64,000 nucleotides of DNA, from NCBI GenBank assembly GCA_037974665.1, contig CM075767.1:27553498-27617497 (forward strand), given 5' to 3'. This document shows, one piece after another, positions 12,168 to 24,750 of this stretch (positions are counted from its first letter, which is position 1; each line of letters starts with the position of its first letter). Below the pieces are notes generated by a model. It saw only the letters and a program-made list of their open reading frames with translations. It did no database searches and was not told the origin of the DNA. Position numbers and translations under genes: made by a program. The DNA is from Ehretia macrophylla. Its lineage: Eukaryota; Streptophyta; Magnoliopsida; Boraginales; Ehretiaceae.

Positions 12168-15100
12168 CCATTTCTCTTGGATTCTTTCCTTCTGGTCCCT
12201 TATTAGAAAGCATATGACTTAGCCCCCAAACCCCTTCTTGATGGCCAAAAGAAATGGCTAGGGTTGCTATTACTTCCTTACTCCCAGGAAAAGAGAAAAG
12301 AAAAAGACAAGTTAAGTTTTAGGGGTAGTTATCCTGTTCATCATTTACTCTATTATCAAGCTTATCTGCAGTGGGAGTTTATGACCTTAATAATAAATAT
12401 ATAGCATTGATTGGAGCCAAGGATGACACCTAGGAAATGAAGGTTTAAAGGACCACACTCAATCTCTGAGTCATATAGTTTAATACAGAGAAAGACTAAC
12501 ATAGCTTAAAATGAACTCCTCTTCGAGACAATCCTCTCCTTCACTAGACTTGACATAGCCTTTGCTGTCAACAAAGTAAGTCAGTTCATGCAAGCACCTT
12601 ATGTTGATCACAGGGCTGCTTTTTCTTTCTAATGGGGAAAGATTGCAGGAAGGGCTCTGCTCCACAGGATTTTCCCACCTTAATTAGTTTACAGGTAGGA
12701 CCTGGCTCTTTAGTTGGAAGGACTGCCGCCAGTTAAAGCTATGCACTGATTCACTTTCTCGTATCGGGTCAGGCAAGATATGCTTTGAATCTAATTAAGA
12801 CATTTCGCTTTTAAAGAGTCTCCGCCACACACTTTCAACTTACACTTTCTTAATTGAACTAGGTATATATATATAGAACAAGAACACTCATATCCTCTCA
12901 TAAAGGAAAGGAAAACCAAGCCTGTCTCCGTCGAGTAAACAACTTTTCAGTGGACATATGAGGAAAGGGTCCAAGAAAAGGCTATAGGTCATCGGCGATG
13001 TGAGATGACAACCGGGGAGACAAGAAGAGAGAAAAGTCCACAGCTAGTCCCTGCTCACCCCTTGCTTCTTCGATCGGGGAAAGAGTCCCAAACAATCCAT
13101 ACCAGGGAATACTTTAAGAAGGAAAAGCTTCCTTAGCGAAGCGGGAAGGGTAGTCTCGAGAATATGGCTCCTAAACTAAGAAACTTTTTTGATTTCCACT
13201 TTAGCTGAAAGCTATGCGATGTGGAACAACAAATTCCCTGCTTGGAACTAACGATTTCCTCATAGGAACATTTGTTTCCCTCTGACTGAGGGGATAGTTT
13301 TAGTAGTTGAATGAATTTGAAGATTTTTCGATGCACCACTATATCACTACCGCCACTTCCTATTCCCCTAGAAAAGTGAATAGATCAGGACAAGACGCAT
13401 AACTGCCAAGACGATGTGGATCGTCATTGAGAATCGTCAGATCTAGGAGTCAAACCACTGATCTGCAGTTACCTTTTACTTATTAGGCAATAGCCACTTC
13501 CTTATATACATAAGAAATGGATTGATTGGGGAGAAAATTCACAGATGAAGAGTCATCAACCCCAGTAACATAGGTTCCGGAGTTGACAGCAGGGAAGGTA
13601 ACATAGGTGCAATCAAGCCAATCAACTAGGGCTGCTAATGTTAAGGCCATCGCAGTCTTGGTTGGAGCATCCGTCCTAGGTGTCATAGTTACTCAACATT
13701 GTCTCGCTCTTTAAATGGTTGATGCACAGAAGATATCGCCTTTGTCCCTACTTTTTGAGAGTCTTTCATAGGAACCTAAGGGATCCAACTCATACATCAA
13801 ATCGTCTATTGTCTTTAATATGAGGTAAGGTATCAGTCTTAGGAAGATGGGCACATGATATCCCAATTAAAGGGGCGAAGCGGTTAGTGGAATAGTGTTG
13901 ACTTTGCGGTTAGTAAGGACAGATGTGAATGAATAGTCTGAATCAAACAATTCCTCTTTTCAATAGCAGTCATTAGGTTTCCAACCAATAGTTCAGTCGG
14001 GAGAGAGCGGTGTAGAGGGGAGATCTTGACTATTTGGATATCAATAATATTCTGATTTGGCGTATGAATATTACTGTTACTGTATTGCTAAGAGTTGCCA
14101 GCGAAAGGGAGAGAGATTTGACTTTGAAAGAAGCAACTTTCACCTTGAAAGCCACTAGAGCTTCTTCCTCATGCATGCATGGTTTGGCCGAGATGGAAGA
14201 CCTTTTCCGAAAGGAGTTGGAGCAGCAGTACCTTGCCTTTGACTTTACTGGGCTATCTTCTCTTTACTTATGGGGGGGCTACCATCTCTCCCTAAGGCTG
14301 CCTTGGGCTAGCAGGGGGATGGACTTCTGAAAGCAACCTCTTAGACTAGGCGTCCCTAAATGCTCCCCCCGTAGAAATCTACTTTCAGAACGTAGGTTGG
14401 CTTCTTCGCAACAAGCGAAGTAATCCTTTTTTACATCTTATTATGATCCGCTGACAAGGAAAGTAGGTGAACTCACTTGCCCAGACCCAGGAGAAGGGAT
14501 GCATTTTAGGTCTCAAGGAGGCAATTCTCTGATTTTTTTGGGGTCAACTGACATATGATCAATCGAGCTAGACTTTCTGAATGATTTTGAGTTGGGCTTA
14601 GGAGCGAATCACTATTTCACTTATTCTAGAATAGTACTCAATATCTAGTCTAGAAAGTCTTTCCCTACTGACTTTCGCTCTACTCTTCGCACTAGCCTCA
14701 AACGCTAATGCCACTAGCTAGCAGACATCGAAAATAGCCTTCTTTTACCCTTCCCAACGGGCATGTCAATCAGTATCCTTCCCTCATTTTATAGAAAAAA
14801 GGGGCTCCTGTCTGTTCATTCACATGGGATCTTAAACTGACGTTCTCTTGATCAAAAAAGGAGGCTAAAGCTAAAGCGTTGAATTCGTCGGTTCGATACT
14901 AGGATCAATCAAGAAGAATATTGCGGCTTGGACTGACTTTCCTGTATGGACTGCTTACTCATTGGTTGGTCAGTTGGACCCGTGTAAGTCAATATGTCAG
15001 TAATCCTACTTACCCCACAGCTTGACGAATCACGCAATGCGCTTTCTTCCCCACCGCCCTTGCCTATGAGCCTAGAAGCACGATGCTTTGATACTTACGG

Positions 15101-15387
15101 TAGCATAGTATATTCATGTAGAAGACGCCAAGGCAAGGAAGGGAGGTAAGAGTAGCAGGACTCTTGAGGTGCCCTACTGACGAAGCCATCTTGGTTCATC
15201 GATGACCTCAAAACCAGTGCATCGCACTATACGGTAGCTTGTTGTGCAGGGCGCTGTTTAAGCTCTGTCTTTGCTTTGCCTTGCTTGCCCTTTTCGTTTT
15301 CCGAGTCAAGGTTCGCTTCACTTACAGTTGATTATATTCTATTAAAGCAAAGCCAAGAGGCAATAGTGGCATCGGGATCAGACTTTC
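12168..15387. other. Organelle (mitochondrial)-like insertion, copy B
   Basis: This is the second copy of 4412-7632, in the same orientation and colinear, with scattered substitutions and small indels. Its left end is the duplication junction; its right end meets the family 1 LTR start exactly as in copy A (GACTTTC before TGTAACACC). Open frames such as 13133-13339, 13483-13686 and 14034-14330 are the counterparts of those in copy A and have no recognised domain. Confidence 0.45.
12543..12665 (+). pseudogene. Ty1/copia reverse-transcriptase fragment, copy B
   Basis: Read from 12543 the frame gives TRLDIAFAVNKVSQFM followed by QAPYVDHRAA, the counterpart of the fragment at 4786. It keeps a CAA codon where copy A has a stop, and has Leu where copia RT normally has Pro. 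The two copies have thus decayed at different sites since the duplication. No other copia domain is recognisable nearby. Confidence 0.6.
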
Positions 15388-18300
15388 TGTAACACCAGTA
15401 CCAGAGGCGAGTCGGAATAAATTGATAATTACTAAGAAATAATCCATTAATGTTTAAAAATATAATGAGTGACATGGAATGTGTCGAAAGTGATACCGGG
15501 ACATTTAAGAAGGATATCGAGTTCAATTAAATAAATCATACTCGGAAGTTAGGAGTAAATTTTGAGTCTAATTTAAAATTAAACCTGCACTAATTGGGAA
15601 ATCTTTAGGTAGCAAATTATATATGTATGGAAAGTTAAACGAGTCTAGTTTCTAATGCTTTAAACCGTTCATGAATTGGAGTTTTCTAAAAGAAGTTATG
15701 GCCGTTTTCGTAAAGTGTCGCAGAGTTGTTTTGTTACGCGGGTTTGACCAAACCTTTGACCCTTTGACTTAACCTTTTACCCAATTACCTTAGATATTCT
15801 TCTACCTAACTTGGATAAAAATAAAAATGATTGGGGGACAAAATGGAGGCCATAGCAGGCCATAGGAGGAAAAAAAGAAAGAAAAATAAGTCTTGCTTTA
15901 AACAAAAGTAGGAGGAAAACATGGAGGAATTTGGGAAAAAAGTTGTCTTCTTATCGCTCACATTGAGTTATTTTTGAGTAAATTACGTCTTTCATCTCTT
16001 CATCTCCCTCTCCCACGTCTGAACACACACACACACACACAATAGGTTAATTCAAAGCAAGAAATTAGTAGAGCAAAGAAGGACTACTTGGTCATAGCTA
16101 GGAGGAAGAATGAGGACTTGGTGTTCAACTTAACTTGCATGGTTATTGCAAATCCTTTCACTCTTCTATCATTCTTAGCATCTATCTTCATTAAGGTGAG
16201 GGTTCTTTCAAAATGGTTATTTATGAGATATAAATGCATACTGATGGATTCATGAGGCTTGTATGAAGTTATATTTGCAATTCCATGGATTACAATTGTT
16301 GAAAGCAAGCTCGTTGATGATTTAAACCAAGGTTATGGTTTGTGAAATTTTTGCATGTTCTTGCTTATGAAGCTTGTATCTAGCTATACTAATATAGTTG
16401 ATTGATTCTTAGTTTGGTTGCTAGAGGTTGCTTGAATGGATAGGTGTTGTTCTTGATAATATGGTAGCAAAACATAAAAGAATTTTCAGAATAACCTTTC
16501 TGGACAGATTTGTGCAATCCGAAATTTTATCCCGTTTTTATGGCTGGATAATTTTATAAAAATAGGGAAAATTCTGAAAATGTAGAAAACTCAAATGTAA
16601 AAATTTCAACTGTTGACCATGTCATGACGAAAAATCTTTTTCATGCCTGAAAGCACACAAGATAGTAGGTATAAGGAATTTTGCTGCCACTGGGCAGATT
16701 TGTACAAACCTGAAATTTTAGCCCCTTTTTATAGATGGATGATTTTATAAACATCTGGAAAGCTTCGAAAAAGGTAGAAAACTCATAAAGGAACATTTTT
16801 CCAGTTGGCCATATCATGAGAAAAAATCATTTTCATGCTCAAAAACACATGACACAGTAGGTTACGGAATTTTTTGATAAATCTGATAGCTCACTGACTT
16901 AAGTTTCTTTTGCATATTAAAAATAGTAAACGACCTCGGCATCGAACAAAACTTTCACATTAGCTATATTAGGCAGTTAGGAACAACTTTTGTATTTTAC
17001 AAAACGTCAGATTCCATCTTTTAAATAGCTAAAATTTCCACTTTCAAAATAACCCAAGAATAGTCTTCAATCTGGACATTCAAGACATGGATGTATTAAA
17101 TAGGTTATAACTCTATCAATTTATATTGGAATTGAGCTTTTCTTAATTCCAAAATTATCTACACTTGAAGAGCTTTAATTCTATACCTAATTCGTATAAT
17201 TTGGAGTTTGTGAAGATAGGTTACTGATTAGCTAAAAGTAGACTAATGCAGTGATGTAAACATTGTTTTAAGTCAATAAGTTTAGCTCTAATGTAAATTG
17301 CTATTCATTGAGTGACTAAGTACTTGGGTTATAAATGTGTAGTGTTATTATATGATCTCTATATGTGTTAGAATATTTGTAGAGACATTAATTCGAATTA
17401 TATTATTTGATCACTTGTTGAATTACCTGATATGCTATAAATGTTCGTATTACTTGAGCTTGAATTTGAATTGGTATCAAAAGGGGTTGCAACCACCTAG
17501 TCTTGGCATGGTAGTATGCATACTACACCGGACATCCTCGGGGTGTCGGTGATCTTATGTCCACCATGGTTTTATTCCCCTCTCGCTCGGGAACATTGAT
17601 TTTCTTGGAGAATCGGGTCGTAGGTGTAAGTATTGTCTGGAATACTCTATTTGTGAGATAAGGATGGAGATGTTGAACATCTCAATTATTAGCGAGGTAG
17701 GCTACCTACACCGCTTGTTATTTGATTCATAATCCTCTTCTCGCTTGGGGGCATTGACTTCCTCGGAGATGTTGGAAAGAGTAAGTTATTTCTTACTTAG
17801 TGTGTGACATATGATTTGTATATGTATACTTGAATTGATTTTTGAATACAGATATTGCGTGCTCAAAATTTTGTGTTTATTTGATAATTATTAATTGAGA
17901 TTAGTACATGAATGTTTCATCGATAATCCATTGATTATGGTGAACCTGTTTATCTTAATCTATTAATCATCTATTGATTACGGATATCTAGTTTACCGTT
18001 ATCGAGTTCACTTTGCTTGTTAAGTGCATTGCACGAGCATGGATTTAAAAAATGACATTGAAAGATAAAATGATTGCAAAAACCCATCCCAGACTCCCTC
18101 CCTCACCGAGCTTTAGTGCCGGATAAGCTCACCCTCATTTTTTTCCCTTCTTTCAGGTATAGGTGTGCCGTTGTACGATATTTGGTGATTGTGTGTTAGG
18201 GAATATATGTTTGTGACTTAAATCTCTAGTGATGAAGTTTGTATAATATGTGGTATTTGAATTAATGTAATAGTTAGATGTCGTATTTATAAATATAAGT

Positions 18301-18662
18301 TTTGGTTATACAAATGATATATGTTATATTTTGGGCACTAATTTTTTAGGACACTAATAATAGGCTAAATATTTGACTAAGTATGGATTGGTAATTAAAT
18401 CAACTAAGTTACAACCAAATTTAGTCCCTCGACTAAGTAAATGAAAATTTGAAATTTGGAATTTAGCAATTGGAAAATAATTGTTTTAAAAGTCTTGAAA
18501 TATTGAAATATGATAATAGTGTTCGGGCTATTATAATTATGCCATAGCGGACTTAGGCAGAGCGATCTTCTTAAGCCCGATACATCACGATCCCAGGAAT
18601 GTTGGTAGTTTATTTATGGTATAAGATTTTATATTAGCGATTGAAAAATTGGGGTCGTGACA
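15388..18662 (+). repeat. Family 1 LTR, copy B (full length, reference copy)
   Basis: The LTR is 3275 bp, TGTAACACCAGTACC...GGGGTCGTGACA, with TG...CA termini. It is followed two bases later by a perfect primer-binding site, which fixes its right end. Landmarks in order: TTGAC x3 (15744-15768), TATA-like GATAAAAATA (15814-15823), CA repeat (16023-16041), donor-like AAG|GTGAGG (GT at 16196), palindrome 17511-17526, CCTCGGG-loop hairpin 17528-17549, hairpin GAGCTT...AAGCTC 18108-18130, and acceptor-like TTTCAG at 18151-18156. No protein domain is seen. Confidence 0.9.
15744..15823 (+). promoter_or_regulatory. Candidate LTR promoter: W-box cluster and TATA-like box (family 1)
   Basis: Three TTGAC cores (15744-48, 15756-60, 15764-68) are packed in 25 bp, and GATAAAAATA follows about 45 bp further on. 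TTGAC(C/T) is the core bound by plant WRKY factors. The same pairing recurs at the start of the family 2 and 3 LTR promoters. A transcription start near 15850 would be expected but cannot be seen from sequence. Confidence 0.45.
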
Positions 18663-19559
18663 GGTGGTATCAGAGCTTAGCTAGTTAGTTGGGCGTATGC
18701 CGGGTCTAGAACCCCTAGTCTTTGGGTGGAAGTCTTAAGATGAGATGTGTCTAGGTGATTATGTGCTTATGTGTTACGTGTAAACTTGTTCAATGTGCCT
18801 TGTGTGTTCTATATGAATTATGTGTAACTAATGTGCGTTGATGTTTTATGTCTTAATGTCTGTAACATGATTTGGATGTGTGATTTGACCCGTAGACTAC
18901 TTTCTAAGGTCATGGACAGCTGTAACAATAGGCTTAATGATCAATTGGACTAGGTGAATGTGATGTTTAAGATGGTCATGTGACATAGAAAGTGGATGAT
19001 TTGGTGTCTCGAGTTATTTATTTCGGTTAATGGAAAAGACTACGAGGATGACTTGACTCTAGGTAGATTGTAAGTCACAATCTTGGAGTACCTATAATGA
19101 CTATTAATGTTTGATGTACATTTGGAGTTATTCTATCTTTAATGGTCACCGATGAATTTATCTATGGAGTATAAGTTTTAGATGAAACTAGATGGCCTTA
19201 GATACTGTGAATCCTTGAGGAATTAATAAGATATTGACAAGGTTAAGTTTATACTCGTTTGTAGCTAAGTGTTGACTACACTACTTAATCTTGAGGACTA
19301 CTAACCTACTTGAGGCATTAGTTATAGTGTTAGGATATGAAAAGTTTATATGGTGTGTGTAGACTAAGATATGTGTTACACATGAAATGAATGTGTTAGT
19401 TATAATAGGATTAAATTTTGAGCCGTTAGCATGGTTTGGTGTTCCAATGTAGGCTATGATGTTCTTGCATATGTTTGGGTTTTAGTTTGATTCAGTGAAT
19501 GATAAAGAGACCTTGACTGAGTGAATTTCGAGGGTAAAATTCTTATAAGGATGGGATAA
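18663..19559 (+). mobile_element. Family 1 internal region, copy B (897 bp, non-coding)
   Basis: This is the whole region between two same-orientation LTRs. It starts with the primer site, continues with a TATGTG-rich leader (about 18730-18870) and ends in AAGGATGGGATAA, a weak polypurine tract, before the next LTR at 19560. It holds no gag or pol frame, so the family is non-autonomous. GAATTT (19523-28) and AAATTC (19537-42) form an inverted repeat directly before the tract. Confidence 0.85.
18665..18676 (+). other. Primer-binding site (initiator tRNA-Met)
   Basis: TGGTATCAGAGC lies two bases after the LTR end, a perfect match to the usual plant site. The equivalents in other units have drifted by one base (45402-45413 TGGTATCAAAGC; 55626-55637 TGGTATCTGAGC). 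Confidence 0.9.
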
Positions 19560-22220
19560 TGTAACAACAGTACCAGAGGCGAGTCGGAATAAATTGATGA
19601 TTATTAAGAAATAATCCATTAATGTTTAAAAAGATGATGAGTGACATGGAATGTGTCGAAAGTGATACCGAGACATTTAAGATGGATATCGAGTTCAATT
19701 AAATTAGTCATAATCGGAAGTTAGGAGTAAATTTTGAGTCTACTTTAAAATTAAACCTGCACCAATTGGGAAATTTTAGGTAGCAAATTATATATGGTTG
19801 GAAAGCTCAACGAGTCTAGTTTCAATGCTTTAAACCGTTCATGAATTGGAGTTTTCTAGAAGAAGTTATGGCTGTTTTCGTAAAGTGTCACAGAGCTGTT
19901 TTGTTACGCGGATTTGACCAAACCTTTGACCCTTTGACTTAACCTTTTACCCAATTACCTTAGATATTCTTCTACCTAACTTGGATAAAAATAAAAATGA
20001 TTGGGGGACAAAATGGAGGCCATAGCAGGCCATAGGAGGAAAAAAAAGAAAGAAAAAGAAGTCTTGCTTTAACCAAAATTAGGAGGAAAACATGGAGGAA
20101 TTTGGGGGAAAGTTGTCTTCTTATCCCTCATGTTGAGTTGTTTCTGAGTAAATTGGGTCTTTCATCTCTTCATCTCCCTCTCCCACATTTGAACACACAC
20201 ACACACACACACAAGAGGTTAATTCAAAGCAAGAAATTAGTAGGGCAAAGAAGGACTACTTGGTCATAGCTAGGAGGAAGAAGGGGGACTTTGTATTCAA
20301 CTTAACTTGCATGGTTCTTGCAAATCCTTTAACTCTTCTATCAATCTTAGCATCTATCTTCATTCAGGTGAGGGTTCTTTCAAAATGGTTATTTATGAGA
20401 TATAAATGCATATTGATGGATTCATGAGGCTTGTATGGAGTTATATTTGCAATTCCTTAGATTAGAATTGTTGAAAGCATGTTCTTGATGATGAAGCTTG
20501 TATCTAGCTATACAAATATAGTTGATTGATTCTTATTTTGGGTTGCTAGAGGTTTCTTGAATGAATAGTTGTTGTTCTTGATAATATGGTAGCAAAACAT
20601 ATAAGAATCTTCGGAATAACATTTCTGGACAGATTTGTGCAATCTGAAATTTTATCCCGTTTTTATGGTTGGATGATTTTATAAAAATCTGTAAAATTCA
20701 GAAAACGTAGAAAACTCATACTGGAGCATTTTCTTCTGTTGGCTAGGTCATGAAGAAAAATCTTTTTCATGCCCGAAAACACACAAGACAATAGGTATTA
20801 GGAATTTTGCTGCCACTGGACAGATTTGTACAAACCTGAGATTTTACCCCATTTTTATAGATGCATGATTTTATAAACAACTGGAAAGTTTCGAAAAGGT
20901 TGAAAACTCATAAAGGAACATTTTTCCAGTTGGCCATATCATGAGAAAAAATCATTTTCATTCTAAAAAACACATGAGACAGTAGGTTACGGGAGTTTTT
21001 GTTAAATCTGACAGCTCACTGACTTAAGTTTCTTTTGGGTATTAAAAATAGTAAACGACCTCAGAATCGAACGACACTTTCACAATAGCTATATTAGGAA
21101 GTTTGGAGCAACTTTTGTATTTTACAAAACGTCAGATTCCATCGTTTTAAATAGCTATATTTTCCATTTTCAAAATAACCCCAGAATAGTTTTCAATCTG
21201 GATAGTCAAGACATAGATGCATTAAATTGCTTATAACTCTATCAATTTAGATTGGAATTGAGCTTTCATTGATTTCAGAATTATCTACACTTGAAGAGCT
21301 TTAATTCTATACCTAATTCGTATAATTTGGAGTTCGCGAAGATAGGTTACTGGTTAGCAAAAAGTAGACTAATGTAGTGATATAAACATTGTTTTAAGTC
21401 AATAAGTTTAGCTCTAATGTAAATTGCTATTCATTGAATGACTAAGTACTTGGGTTATAAATGTGTAGTGTTATTATATGAGCTCTATATGTGTTAGAAT
21501 ATTTGTAGAGACATTAATTTGAATTATATTATTTGATCACTTGTTGAATTACCCGATATGCTATAAATGTTCGTATTACTTGAGCTTGAATTTGAATTGG
21601 TATCAAAAGGGGTTGCAACCATCTAGTCTTGGCATGGTAGTATGCATACTACGCCGGACATCTTCGGGGTATCGGTGATCTTATGTCTACCATGGTCCTA
21701 TTCCCCTCTCGCTCAGGAACATTGATTTTCATGGAGAATCGGGTCATAGGTTTGAGTATTGTCTGGAATACTCTATTGGAGAGATAAGGAAGGAGATGTT
21801 GAACATCTCAATTATTAGCGAGGCAGGCCACCTCCACCGCTTGTTATTTGATTCATAATCCTCTTCTCGCTTGGGGGCATTGACTTCCTCGGAGATGTTG
21901 GAAAGAGTAAGTTATTTCTTGCTTAGTGTGTGACATATGATTTGTATATGTATACTTGAATTGATTTTTGAATATAGATATTGCGTGCTCAAATTTTTTT
22001 GTTTATTTGATAATTATTAATTGAGATTAGCACATGAATGTTTCATCGATAATCTATTGATTATGGTGAACCTGTTTATCTTATTCTATTAATCATCTAT
22101 TGATTACGGATATCTAGTTTACCCTTATCGAGTTCACTTTGCTTGTTAAGTGCATTGCACGAGCATGGATTTGAAAAATGACTTTGAAAGATAAAATGAT
22201 TGCAAAAACACATCCCAGAC
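19560..22220 (+). repeat. Family 1 LTR, copy C, left part
   Basis: It starts TGTAACAACAGTACCAGAGG and runs colinear with copy B for about 2.66 kb until the family 2a element interrupts it after CATCCCAGAC. The last five bases, CAGAC (22216-22220), are the target-site duplication, repeated at 31605-31609. It contains a CA repeat (20192-20213) and the palindrome region near 21640-21655. Confidence 0.9.
20192..20213 (+). repeat. CA microsatellite in family 1 LTRs
   Basis: A CA run sits at the same place in every family 1 LTR (8264-8278, 11665-11688, 16023-16041, 20192-20213, 42762-42780, 46930-46947, 57151-57170), with a different length in nearly every copy. It lies in the presumed first exon, between the TATA-like box and the donor-like site. 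Confidence 0.8.
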
Positions 22221-22705
22221 TGTGATAACCCGAACTCGGCACACATTTAATGGCATTTAGATGCATTTAATTGATTGTTTAACTTAGTTTATTCATTTTG
22301 CATTGATTTCATATTTCTTTTTAAAAGTATTTCTGTAATACTTACATTAATTATTTTAAATGAGTATTAACTATTTTGATTGTTTTCAAAACTCGGATTT
22401 ATTTTCTTGCACTTAAATTACTTTATTTTCAACAAAATGGAAAAGTAACTCTGAGGCGGAGTAGGTTTTTAACTATTCTACTATTCTACTTTTAAAAAAT
22501 TATATTATGATATTATTATTTACCATACTTATCGTAATCGTTTATTGATCACTTGATCGTATCGCATTGAAACTGAAAGTTAGAGGAATATTTTTGGGTT
22601 TTGTGAATAGTGTTTCTAGTTTAATTTAACTAGTTTTTAGTTGATTTTTATTGAATTGCAAGGTTTTAACTTGAATTAGATTAAATGGCATCAAAATAAG
22701 CTAAT

Positions 22706-22775
22706 TTGACTATATTTTCACTTAAGCTTGACATTGCAAAATGACCAAAATGCCCTTTGACATCTTTTATAAATA
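22706..22775 (+). promoter_or_regulatory. Candidate LTR promoter: TTGAC cluster plus TATAAATA (family 2a)
   Basis: TTGAC occurs at 22706-22710, 22728-22732 and 22757-22761, the last just before TATAAATA at 22768-22775. The 3' LTR keeps the TATA box (29636-29643). A start about 30 bp downstream would give a first exon of roughly 150 nt before the donor-like GTGAGG. The TATA box is convincing by sequence; transcription itself is inferred. Confidence 0.55.
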
Positions 22776-23812
22776 AAACAAGGGAAAAAAATAAAAATAA
22801 AACAAAAGCCAAAATTCCCTTTGTATCCCCCCCATGGCCGAAACTCCAAATGAAAAAAAAAGAATTTTGCTTCCATTTTTCTTGTGCAATCTTGGATGGA
22901 ATTGCTCGGGGATCATGGATCGGGTCCTTGCAAGGCTTCCTCTTCAATCTTAGTGAGGGTTTCAATGTTTTTGTGCATTTTTATTTGAATTTGATTTTTG
23001 TTTCAAAATTTTCAGATTTGATATTTATCGCGTTATAATTCCTGTTATTGCTTGAAATAACTTCCTTAGGGTTCGTAGAGCATTGCTTGTTAGTTATTTA
23101 GCAATTTTTATGGCTAGAAACGCAAATTGAAATTGGGGAAGAATAATGAATAGTGTTTTTGAATAGTAAAACCCTATATTTTTGGATTTTGATCCGAATT
23201 GCGATTTATTGATTTGGATAGGTGCCATTAATGTTAGAAAGATAAAATGTGCAATAAAAATGGGATGATCTTTGTTAAAATTGAAAATTAGACAAATAAA
23301 CGTAAAGGTGCCGTTTCACGAAGTGTTGACCGTGCTCGAATTGAGTTGGGGGTTTTGCTATTGAGGGCATGGAAGCACTTTTGGCGTTGTTGTGGCATTG
23401 ATTGAGCGACCAGTTAGCATAGTTGTAGTTCAAACACAGTAGGTGGACTTTCAGGCGTCGGGTGAGAAAGTGAAGTTTCGTGATATAGAAACGTGCCTTG
23501 TAGTACCTAAGTGAATGTAGTGAAATCGGTTTCCTAATCCCGTAGCTCGTTTGCTCGTAATTGCCTTTGGAAGTTAGAGATTGAATAGTGATATTTGTCG
23601 TTTTCGTGTTTGAACTGCTATTACTTGTTTAGTTGGTGTTCTTGTTGCTATTAATGATAATCATGCTTGAAAAGTTAATTGATTGCTATTATTGATTGTA
23701 AGTGCTTGATATATTGAATGTTGATACAAATCTGCACTTTCGTGCTATCGCTCGTTTATTGCTTGTATCTCGTATTGCATTGCATAGTGCCAGGCGCGTG
23801 AGTGATGGGCCT

Positions 23813-23838
23813 CTCTGGGCAGTCTCGGGCTGCCAGAG
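23813..23838 (+). other. Conserved hairpin with 7-nt TCTCGGG loop
   Basis: CTCTGGGCAG-TCTCGGG-CTGCCAGAG forms a 9-bp stem with one bulged G. In the other LTR of this element (30681-30706) the stem reads CTCTGGGCAG...CTGCCAGGG, so A-U became G-U and pairing is kept. Equivalents occur at 34057-34082 (family 3), 49866-49888 (family 4), 59104-59125 (minus, family 2b) and 9753-9774 (family 1). Confidence 0.6.
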
Positions 23839-24738
23839 TTGGTTGCTCTAGCTCCGTGTCCTATTCCCATTCTCACTAGGGATGCCGCCCTGGGTGATTT
23901 GGGTCGTAGATGTGTCGGGGTACATCCGGAGTATACCCAGTGGAAGTTGTAAGGTGGTTGCGCGCTTATTGTCATTGTTGTCAACATCAAGCTCGAGATT
24001 GATGTATCGCTCGTGAAATGGTACATTGCTTGTATGAGTGAACCATAGCCTTCAAAGTGTGGTATAGCTTTGAATGGTTGTGTTAATGCTTTTATTAATT
24101 GTTTATTGTATTGTTGATTATATTGATTGCTTTACTTGTAGGTTATATTGTTTAACTGTCTTATTTGCATTGCACGATCTTCTTTCTCTCCACCTCGATA
24201 TTTGTTCCGCCCTCACTGAGTATACATGTTGTTTATACTCACTCCTCACCACCATATTTCAAGAAATACCATGTTAGCTGGAAAGTTCGTGGTTATGTCA
24301 TAGATCGTGCTTGGAGAGTTGCCTTACGTGCTATGTGGCTTGAGTTGTCAAAGATGCAAAGATTTATTTTCATGAGATGTATATAATCAATGTGTAAAGA
24401 AAAGTCATTTAAGTTTTATGTATCCAATTAGTATAGTTAACTTCAATGCATGATTGTATTGTCTAAAGGAAAGAGTTAGAATAGTTTGGGTACTTAGAAA
24501 TGTATATATACTTGTTGTGTTTAATTGTTGAAAATCGAGGCTCGGATGGCCTTGAGGAATTTGGAATGGTTGGACACGATGCTGGTCCACTTATATACTA
24601 TCACAGGTTTGTATTATGCCTAGAAACAGGGGAGACTCCGTCCGTTTTTTCCTAAATTTTTGTCCTGGTTTGGAATTGGGTTGTGATTAGATTGATTAAT
24701 AGAACTTCCGGTCTCGGGAGGGATCGGGGTATTACAAG

Positions 24739-24750
24739 TGGTATCAGAGC
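24739..24750 (+). other. Primer-binding site (initiator tRNA-Met)
   Basis: TGGTATCAGAGC, a perfect match, two bases after the 5' LTR. It is followed by TTGTTTAGCTCATAAGCC, a block also found after the primer sites of the minus-strand family 2 elements. Confidence 0.92.

Larger units (their letters stand above)
4412..12168 (+). repeat. First unit of a 7.76-kb tandem segmental duplication
   Basis: Sequence starting at 4412 (CATTTCTCTTGG) starts again at 12169 with an offset of 7757. The organelle-like/LTR boundary is repeated with an offset of 7755 (7633 and 15388). The unit therefore holds the organelle-like block, a family 1 LTR, a scrap of internal region and the first 1.1 kb of the next LTR. 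The second unit runs on into 15388-18560 and beyond. The copies differ by many single-base changes, so the duplication is not recent. Confidence 0.85.
22221..24736 (+). repeat. 5' LTR of the family 2a element
   Basis: 2516 bp, TGTGATAACCCGAACTCGG...CGGGGTATTACA. In order it carries TTGAC cores (22706, 22728, 22757), TATAAATA (22768-22775), a donor-like GTGAGG near 22954, the TCTCGGG-loop hairpin (23813-23838) and the hairpin GAGTATA...TATACTC (24218-24240). The acceptor-like site has become TTTCAAG here. Open frames such as 22757-23038 are repeated in the other LTR but show no domain. Confidence 0.9.

Noticed and set aside
22757..23038. 93-codon frame repeated at 29625-29906, in both LTRs of the family 2a element
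   Set aside because: It overlaps the TATA box and transcribed leader, is low-complexity (Lys/Phe runs), shows no domain, and has no counterpart in the related LTR at 58100-60773.
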